The position numbers were made by a program, and so were the translations under genes. Positions 7,455 to 11,562 of a stretch of DNA of 11,562 nt are shown here, one piece after another. Below the pieces are notes generated by a model that had not been told where the DNA came from, made no database searches, and was given only the letters and a program-made list of their open reading frames with translations. The stretch's first letter is position 1, and every line of letters starts with the position of its first letter. This DNA comes from Clostridia bacterium (lineage in GTDB: Bacteria; Bacillota; Clostridia; HGM11514). The stretch is from assembly GCA_900757255.1 (NCBI GenBank), contig CAAENE010000057.1, forward strand, positions 1-11,562, given 5' to 3'.

Positions 7455-7486
7455 AAAAACGGCTTCTGAAAGCAGAAGCCGTTTTT
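7455..7486 (-). terminator. Strong hairpin terminator after yqeY
   Basis: Perfect 14-bp stem 7455-7468 / 7473-7486 (ACGGCTTCTG core) with a 4-nt loop and a T-run (7454-7459 read on the - strand). It starts directly after the yqeY stop codon and ends about 21 nt before the ATG of the URO-D gene, so it also lies in that gene's leader. Confidence 0.88.
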
Positions 7487-7487
7487 A

Positions 7488-7931
7488 TTATGCTAAATAT
7501 TTTTTTACGATTTGATTGACCATTTTACCGTCCGCACGTCCTTTGGTCTTTGGCATAACCGCCTGCATGACCTTGCCCATTTCCCTCATGGAGGACGCGC
7601 CCGTCTCCTCGACGCACTCTTTTACGATTTGTTCCAGTTCTTGCTCTGAAAGCTGCTCTGGCAAATATACCAGTAAGCACTCAATTTCACGGTTGATGGT
7701 ATCAATCAAGTCTTGTCTGCCACTTTTTTCATACTCCGGAAGAACATCACGCCGTTTTTTGACTTCCCGTGCTATCACTTCAATGACGCCCTGGTCATCT
7801 AACGTGATTTTCTGGTCCTTTTCGACCTGTAAAATTCCCGCACGCACAAGCTGAACGGTATTCTTTTTCACGACGTCCTTATCGCGCATAGCCGATTTCA
7901 GGTCTTCCATCAGCTGATCCTTTAATGACAT
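7488..7931 (-). CDS. yqeY: GatB/YqeY domain protein
   Basis: Small helical protein of the GatB/YqeY family, 147 residues; the domain is shared with the C-terminal tail of GatB in the tRNA amidotransferase, and the free-standing role is not firmly known. Typical segments are the N-terminal MSLKDQLMEDLKSAMRDKDVVKKNTVQLVRA, a middle helix ending CLLVYLPEQLSEQELEQIV, and the C-terminal GKVMQAVMPKTKGRADGKMVNQIVKKYL. The length is standard. It follows rpsU by 18 nt on the same strand, the arrangement known in Bacillus and many Firmicutes, and is expressed from the rpsU promoter. A hairpin terminator abuts its stop codon. Confidence 0.93.
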   Translation of the reverse strand: MSLKDQLMEDLKSAMRDKDVVKKNTVQLVRAGILQVEKDQKITLDDQGVIEVIAREVKKRRDVLPEYEKSGRQDLIDTINREIECLLVYLPEQLSEQELEQIVKECVEETGASSMREMGKVMQAVMPKTKGRADGKMVNQIVKKYLA

Positions 7932-7949
7932 AAAGATACATCTCCAAGA

Positions 7950-8126
7950 TTATTTGAATTTTCTTTTCCGAGCCGCCTCAGATTTCTTTTTGCGCTTAAC
8001 GCTTGGCTTTTCGTAGTGCTCTCTTTTTCTTATTTCAGACAACACTCCCGATTTTGCGCACTGCCTTTTAAAACGTCTTAAAGCGCTGTCAAGAGATTCG
8101 TTATCTTTAATTCTGATTTCTGACAT
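7950..8126 (-). CDS. rpsU: 30S ribosomal protein S21
   Basis: Small basic protein of the 30S subunit, contacting the anti-Shine-Dalgarno region of 16S rRNA. It has 58 residues: MSEIRIKDNESLDSALRRFKRQ, then a Lys/Arg-rich tail ending KRKKKSEAARKRKFK, which is characteristic. The start at 8126 is fixed by the strong Shine-Dalgarno GGGAGGGG just upstream; the reading frame stays open further upstream to 8210, but that stretch is the untranslated leader. A consensus promoter lies about 100 nt upstream. It is the first gene of rpsU-yqeY. Confidence 0.97.
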   Translation of the reverse strand: MSEIRIKDNESLDSALRRFKRQCAKSGVLSEIRKREHYEKPSVKRKKKSEAARKRKFK

Positions 8127-8224
8127 TAACTTCCCCTCCCTCCGCTGCAAAAAGCTACTTTTACGGGCTTCTTCAGGAAGCGTGCCCGCAAATACCTGCT
8201 GTCGAATCAATATAGTTGAATTTT

Positions 8225-8253
8225 ATTATACATCATTTTTACACTATTGTCAA
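8225..8253 (-). promoter_or_regulatory. Consensus promoter of rpsU-yqeY
   Basis: A perfect sigma-A promoter on the - strand: TTGACA (8248-8253), 17-nt spacer, TATAAT (8225-8230). It implies a leader of about 90 nt before rpsU. That leader can form a GCGGGC/GCCCG-type hairpin, though no known riboswitch was recognised. No terminator is seen between ligA and this promoter, so ligA transcripts may also run into rpsU. Confidence 0.9.
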
Positions 8254-8272
8254 CTAATAACAAACAATTTTT

Positions 8273-10255
8273 CTATTGCGCAAGCATTTTGTTGAATTCT
8301 TCCTCATCTATGACAGGAATTCCCAATTTTTGTGCCTTATCCAATTTACTCCCCGCTTCCTCGCCGGCGAGCACATAGGACGTCTTTTTGGAAACGCTGC
8401 CGGATACTTTTCCGCCCCGGCGTTCAATCAATTCCTTGGCCTCTTCCCGTTTATAAGTGGGCAGAGTTCCTGTGAGTACAAAGGTCATGCCGGCGAATTG
8501 GTCGCCCTCGTCTTTTAGGTGGCTTTCCATATTGACCCCCGCTTCCTTGAGCCGCTGTATGGTATGCTGCGCCTGGTTGTCCTCAAAAAAGCGGACAACG
8601 CTCTGCGCCATTTTATCACCGATTTCATTGATAAAGGCAATTTCCTCGACGGATGCCGCCATCAGTCTGTCCATGGTCTTAAAATGCTTTGCCAGCAGTT
8701 TTCCTGCATTCTGCCCAATCAGCGGGATACCCAGGGCGAATATTAAGCGGGACAGGTCGTTTTCCTTGGATTTTTGAATGGCATTTACTAAATTCTGCGC
8801 TGATTTTTCTCCCATCCGCTCTATATCCACCAGCTGTTCCGCCCGAATAAAATACAAATCGGCGCTCGTTCCAATAATTTCTTTTTCCACTAAGAGCTTT
8901 ACAATCTGCGGGCCCAGCCCGTCGATATCCATCGCATTGCGGGAGGCGAAATGTACGATATTGCGCAGCAGCTGTGCCGGACATTCATAGCCGGTACATC
9001 TTGATGCGGCCTCGTCCTCCAGCTTGACCACCTTCGCGCCGCACACCGGACAGAGTTCGGGCATTTCCCATACCTGTTCTGTTCCGTCTCTCTGGGATTT
9101 ATCAACCTCAATCACTTCCGGGATGATATCGCCGGCTTTCCTTACGATTATAGTATCGCCGATGCGGATATCCTTCTGCCGGATGTTGTCTATATTGTGC
9201 AGTGTTGCCTTTGACACATTGGTGCCCGCCAGCCGGACGGTTTCAAACACCGCATTTGGAGTCAATACCCCTGTACGGCCCACCTGTACGGTGATATCCA
9301 GCAGCTTTGTCCGCTTCTGCTCAGCCGGGAATTTATAAGCGACCGCCCATCTGGGCGCTTTTGACGTGCTTCCCAAAGCTTCCCGCTGGGCAAAATCATT
9401 GACTTTTATCACAATACCGTCTATCTCAAAGGGAAGCTCTCCCCTTTTATCTGAGATGTTTTTAATTTCTTCAATGATTTCTTCGATATCACTGTATTTT
9501 CTATAATTAGGAATGGTAGGAAAGCCCATTTTTTCCAAAAATTTCAGGCCGTCAAAATGATTAGTGACTTCCGCGCCTTCCGCCTGCTGGATATTAAATA
9601 TGAAGATGTTTAGCTTTCGTTCTGCCGTAATGCTGCTGTCCAGCTGGCGCAGCGAACCCGCTGCAGCGTTCCTGGGATTGGCAAAGGGCGGCTCCCCGTC
9701 GATTTCACGCTGTTCACACAGAGCCTGAAAGTTCTCCTTTGTCATATACACTTCCCCGCGCACTTCAAGATAAGGGATATCAGCATTGAGTTGTTTTGGC
9801 ACCGACTGTATCGTCTCTAAATTATACGTCACATCCTCGCCGACCACTCCGTCACCGCGGGTTGAACCCCTGAAAAAGGAGCCGTCCCGATACTCCAGTG
9901 ATACCGACAGACCGTCTATTTTCAGTTCTATCACATATTCCACCGGGTCTCTCAGTGCTGCTTTCACCTTTTGGTCAAAATCTTTTAACTCCCCAAAATC
10001 GAACACATCATTCAGGCTCTCCATACGCACCTGGTGGGTAATCGGCACAAAGCCCTCCCGCACTTTTCCTCCCACATGTCTGGTAGGAGAAGCGTCATCT
10101 TCCAGCTCCGGATGTTCTTTTTCCAGCTTTTCCAGCTCCCGCATCATCTGGTCATATTCATAATCGCTGATCTGCGGGTTGTCCATCACGTAATAGTAAT
10201 TGCTGTAATATTCTAAAAGTTCCCTCAACTCTTTGATTCTCGCCTTTGCGTCCAT
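8273..10255 (-). CDS. ligA: NAD+-dependent DNA ligase
   Basis: Seals nicks in DNA during replication and repair, using NAD+ as the AMP donor. It has 660 residues, the usual LigA length, and all domains in order: the Ia domain with YYYVMDNPQISDYEYD; the adenylation domain with catalytic Lys112 in KIDG; DGIVIKV; the OB fold with VGRTGVLTPNA; a Cys4 zinc finger (Cys402, 405, 420, 425); helix-hairpin-helix repeats (about 430-570); and a C-terminal BRCT domain (about 587-660, FVLTGTLPTYKREEA). The start at 10255 is chosen because GGGAG lies 8 nt upstream; an in-frame GTG at 10270 has a poor ribosome site. It is transcribed toward rpsU, with a candidate promoter at 10311-10339. It appears intact. 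Confidence 0.98.
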   Translation of the reverse strand: MDAKARIKELRELLEYYSNYYYVMDNPQISDYEYDQMMRELEKLEKEHPELEDDASPTRHVGGKVREGFVPITHQVRMESLNDVFDFGELKDFDQKVKAALRDPVEYVIELKIDGLSVSLEYRDGSFFRGSTRGDGVVGEDVTYNLETIQSVPKQLNADIPYLEVRGEVYMTKENFQALCEQREIDGEPPFANPRNAAAGSLRQLDSSITAERKLNIFIFNIQQAEGAEVTNHFDGLKFLEKMGFPTIPNYRKYSDIEEIIEEIKNISDKRGELPFEIDGIVIKVNDFAQREALGSTSKAPRWAVAYKFPAEQKRTKLLDITVQVGRTGVLTPNAVFETVRLAGTNVSKATLHNIDNIRQKDIRIGDTIIVRKAGDIIPEVIEVDKSQRDGTEQVWEMPELCPVCGAKVVKLEDEAASRCTGYECPAQLLRNIVHFASRNAMDIDGLGPQIVKLLVEKEIIGTSADLYFIRAEQLVDIERMGEKSAQNLVNAIQKSKENDLSRLIFALGIPLIGQNAGKLLAKHFKTMDRLMAASVEEIAFINEIGDKMAQSVVRFFEDNQAQHTIQRLKEAGVNMESHLKDEGDQFAGMTFVLTGTLPTYKREEAKELIERRGGKVSGSVSKKTSYVLAGEEAGSKLDKAQKLGIPVIDEEEFNKMLAQ

Positions 10256-10310
10256 TTCTGACACTCCCACTTATGATTTCTTATCCTATATTCTTCCTAT
10301 ATTATCGTAT

Positions 10311-10339
10311 AGTATAACATTTTTATAGAAATACTGCAA
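10311..10339 (-). promoter_or_regulatory. Candidate ligA promoter
   Basis: On the - strand: TATACT (10311-10316) with an extended TG motif, 17 nt from a weak -35 element TTGCAG (10334-10339). It is about 55 nt from the ligA start. The leader contains a short direct repeat (TCCTATATT-like, near 10285 and 10296) of unknown meaning. The weak -35 lowers certainty. Confidence 0.6.
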
Positions 10340-10405
10340 TCTTTATTCCTGTCATTCATCAATCATTTATTTTTTCGACAAATTTTAAATTCTCTAAAAA
10401 AAGAA

Positions 10406-10434
10406 TTGACACTTTTTGAAACATATGGTATACT
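10406..10434 (+). promoter_or_regulatory. Promoter of tRNA-Pro(CGG)
   Basis: TTGACA (10406-10411), 17-nt spacer, TATACT (10429-10434) preceded by an extended TG. The predicted start near 10441 gives a short leader before the tRNA at 10453. Confidence 0.88.
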
Positions 10435-10452
10435 ATTGAACGTTGACGAAAT

Positions 10453-10529
<77 letters not shown>

Positions 10530-10530
10530 C

Positions 10531-10567
10531 GTCGGAGCAAAGTTCGCTTTGCTCCGACTTATTTTTT
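10531..10567 (+). terminator. Intrinsic terminator of tRNA-Pro(CGG)
   Basis: Perfect 12-bp stem GTCGGAGCAAAG (10531-10542) / CTTTGCTCCGAC (10547-10558) with a TTCG loop, then a T-rich tail. It follows the tRNA CCA almost directly. Confidence 0.93.
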
Positions 10568-10610
10568 TGAAAAAATAAGTCATCCGCTCGCTTCCTTGCT
10601 CCTCCTCTTT

Positions 10611-10689
10611 CGTGAAAAGTCACGCTCAGTTCGTCTGCTCGTTTGTAAACGCTCTCGCGACGACTCACAATCGCTACCAACTTTTCACG
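10611..10689. repeat. Spaced inverted repeat in a non-coding segment
   Basis: CGTGAAAAGT (10611-10620) is inverted perfectly at 10680-10689, with 59 nt between. A second hairpin, TGCGCC-TTC-GGCGCA (10694-10708), follows. No gene is credible in 10568-10769. The stretch may be part of a small structured element or repeat placed between the tRNA terminator and the next terminator. Confidence 0.5.
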
Positions 10690-10769
10690 ATATTGCGCCT
10701 TCGGCGCAGCCACCCCCCTGCCGCTACTGTGTTTGTAGCTAAGTCCTGTAAGAACACTCGTACCAAATA

Positions 10770-10801
10770 AAGCCTAACCGCATAAGCGGTTAGGCTTTTT
10801 T
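10770..10801. terminator. Second intrinsic terminator in the tRNA gap
   Basis: Perfect 12-bp stem AAGCCTAACCGC (10770-10781) / GCGGTTAGGCTT (10786-10797) with loop ATAA and a run of six T on the + strand; the opposite strand has a poorer T-tract. It follows a degenerate tRNA-Pro-like 3' end (10741-10764). No promoter or gene was found that clearly needs it. Confidence 0.8.
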
Positions 10802-10808
10802 GTTAGAG

Positions 10809-10962
10809 AGGATTTGAACCTTAAGAAGGCTGCGAAGCGTTAAAAAAACGATTGATAATCGTTTTTAGCGAGCAGTTGTGAGGCGGGTACCATGCGCGTA
10901 GCGCTTGGTCGTCCGAGCAGGAAGGATATGCGCAGCATAGCCGTATCCTGTCACCTCGACCA
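10809..10962. mobile_element. Putative small non-coding element with tRNA-derived ends
   Basis: The left end AGGATTTGAACC (10809-10820) is the exact reverse complement of the T-arm segment of tRNA-Pro(CGG) (10505-10516). The right end (10945-10962) is an exact forward copy of that tRNA's last 18 nt. Between them are three hairpins: AAAAACGATT/AATCGTTTTT (10844-10853 / 10857-10866); ACCATGCGC/GCGCTTGGT (10889-10897 / 10901-10909, one mismatch); and AGGATA/TATCCT (10923-10928 / 10944-10949) with a nested TATGC/GCATA stem. There is no coding potential and no integrase. It could be a dispersed palindromic repeat, a MITE-like satellite, or debris of an element that used the tRNA as target. The structure is seen directly; mobility is inferred. 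Confidence 0.45.
10945..10962 (+). repeat. 18-bp direct repeat of the tRNA-Pro(CGG) 3' end (att-like)
   Basis: ATCCTGTCACCTCGACCA at 10945-10962 is identical to 10512-10529, the end of tRNA-Pro(CGG) including its CCA, in the same orientation and 433 nt apart. It differs from the tRNA-Pro(GGG) end at several bases, so it derives from the CGG gene or a close copy. Duplicated tRNA 3' ends mark integration sites of tyrosine-integrase elements, but no integrase lies within the 415-nt interval. Confidence 0.75.
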
Positions 10963-10963
10963 A

Positions 10964-10988
10964 AAATAACCTGTCGCTTTGGCGGCAG
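10964..10988 (-). terminator. Weak candidate terminator for the tRNA-Pro(GGG)/small-gene transcript
   Basis: Read on the - strand, CTGCCGC/GCGACAG (10982-10988 / 10971-10977) forms a 7-bp stem with one mismatch and loop CAAA, followed by a tract ending in ATTTTT. It lies about 160 nt after the stop of the 73-residue gene. The 10989-11148 stretch between them holds no visible gene. The call is tentative. Confidence 0.35.
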
Positions 10989-11148
10989 TGAACCGCTGCA
11001 AGGAGGCTTTTAAGAGAACAGGTAGCCGGGCGAAAAGGAGAAAAGACGGCAAGTGTGGACCGATAATTTTTCCAAAAAGAAATACGCCACGAACCATACA
11101 TGATCCGCGGCGATGTAGAAAAGGCTGAGATACGAGGAAAACTTTTCA

Positions 11149-11370
11149 TTATTTTTCTTCAGGCTTTTCAAGAATAACAAATGACACAAGGGTTTCTTTA
11201 TGGAGATAATTTTCAAGTTTCGGATCAACATCCACCGTTTGGGTGTTCATCTGCGAAATTGCCCAGCCATCCTCTAATAATTGATTAATACGGACAAGAT
11301 ATTTATTATCATTAATATCGTTTTGTTCCGTATAATCCCGGCTGTTGCTTATATAAACAACCTTCTGCAT
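11149..11370 (-). CDS. Small protein of unknown function downstream of tRNA-Pro(GGG)
   Basis: Not recognised as a characterised family. It is a 73-residue soluble, acidic protein: an N-terminal strand (KVVYISNS), a helix around INQLLEDGWAISQ, an extended middle (TQTVDVDPKLENY), and a C-terminal strand (ETLVSFVILEKPEEK). The start at 11370 is well supported: GGGGAGG lies 7 nt before the ATG. The frame remains open upstream across the tRNA, but that part is not protein. The 'LLEDGW' segment recalls small domains with a Leu-x-x-x-Gly-Trp turn, such as DUF4177-like proteins, which is only a resemblance. It starts 32 nt after the CCA of tRNA-Pro(GGG) on the same strand with no terminator between, so the tRNA promoter probably drives it. 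Confidence 0.72.
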   Translation of the reverse strand: MQKVVYISNSRDYTEQNDINDNKYLVRINQLLEDGWAISQMNTQTVDVDPKLENYLHKETLVSFVILEKPEEK

Positions 11371-11402
11371 TTGTTTTCCTCCCCTGCCGTTTTCATTACT
11401 TT

Positions 11403-11478
11403 TGGTCGGAGTGACAGGACTTGAACCTGCGGCCCCATGACCCCCAGTCATGTGCGCTACCAACTGCGCCACACCCCG
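11403..11478 (-). tRNA. tRNA-Pro, anticodon GGG
   Basis: Cloverleaf on the - strand with encoded CCA, 76 nt. The acceptor CGGGGTG pairs with CACTCCG through one G-T wobble. The D stem is GCGC/GCGC; the anticodon stem CATGA/TCATG encloses loop CTGGGGG, giving anticodon GGG with T33 and G37. The T arm is GCAGG-TTCAAGT-CCTGT, then A and CCA. It reads CCC/CCU proline codons. It converges with tRNA-Pro(CGG) across about 870 nt. Confidence 0.96.
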
Positions 11479-11490
11479 ATAACATTCAAT

Positions 11491-11519
11491 ATTATACACT
11501 ACTCTACATGGCTTGTCAA
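11491..11519 (-). promoter_or_regulatory. Consensus promoter of tRNA-Pro(GGG)
   Basis: On the - strand: TTGACA (11514-11519), 17-nt spacer, TATAAT (11491-11496), a perfect match to the sigma-A consensus. The start falls just before the tRNA 5' end. Nothing recognisable was seen in 11520-11562. Confidence 0.92.
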
Positions 11520-11562
11520 GAATTAGTTCAACCATTCATCCAAGAAAAATTGCAGGCAGAAA

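Noticed and set aside
8127..8220. Riboswitch or r-protein autoregulatory leader upstream of rpsU
   Set aside because: Only a modest hairpin is visible and no known leader motif was recognised; not enough to annotate.
8276..10216. Several open frames on the + strand opposite ligA
   Set aside because: All are shadows of ligA, which shows every expected domain on the - strand.
10865..11149. 94-residue open frame on the - strand over the hairpin element
   Set aside because: It crosses the tRNA-derived repeat and hairpins, has no good ribosome site, and its composition is that of structured non-coding DNA.
11371..11535. N-terminal extension of the 73-residue protein gene (MVELILDK...RGVAQLVAHMTGG)
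   Set aside because: It is a translation across tRNA-Pro(GGG). The strong ribosome site and ATG at 11370 define the real start.

Overview
The window looks like a chromosomal stretch from a strictly anaerobic, low-to-mid G+C member of the Clostridia, most likely a gut-type Lachnospiraceae or relative. The reasons are an oxygen-sensitive glycyl radical enzyme with its radical-SAM activase, a PerR regulator paired with a rubredoxin-first ('reverse') rubrerythrin, the Firmicutes-style pair rpsU-yqeY, and consensus sigma-A promoters with G-rich Shine-Dalgarno sites. The assignment is inference from gene content; no rRNA or phylogenetic marker comparison was possible.

Left part (1-4850, all + strand): a tight catabolic-looking operon of an SGNH/GDSL hydrolase (5' end outside the window), a glycyl radical enzyme (GRE), its activating enzyme, and a ten-helix EamA/DMT permease. 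The GRE has recognisable landmarks (thiyl Cys, GATPDGR, C-terminal glycyl loop), but the Glu of the usual GCxE active-site motif is Asn (GCYN) and the glycyl loop reads RLCGW rather than R-V/I-x-G-Y. Its substrate is not predictable from sequence, and this is the best candidate here for undescribed chemistry. A hairpin-rich gap (4851-5105) and a bidirectional terminator (5106-5148) separate this operon from what follows.

Middle part (5168-10255, all - strand): perR-rubrerythrin with a consensus-like promoter and a palindromic operator at the start site; an orphan uroporphyrinogen-decarboxylase-superfamily gene; yqeY and rpsU behind a perfect TTGACA-17-TATAAT promoter; and ligA. The terminator behind yqeY ends about 21 nt before the start codon of the URO-D gene, with no room for a normal promoter between them, so that gene may depend on read-through.

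Right part (10400-11562): two convergent proline tRNA genes, tRNA-Pro(CGG) on + and tRNA-Pro(GGG) on -, each with a 17-bp-spaced promoter. Between them lie several tRNA-derived fragments: an exact 18-bp copy of the tRNA-Pro(CGG) 3' end, an inverted 12-bp T-arm fragment and a weaker degenerate 3' end. Stacked hairpins lie among them, resembling a small non-coding mobile or dispersed repeat, or the scar of an element integrated at the tRNA gene. A 73-residue protein gene of unknown function follows tRNA-Pro(GGG) with no visible terminator between them, so the two are probably co-transcribed.
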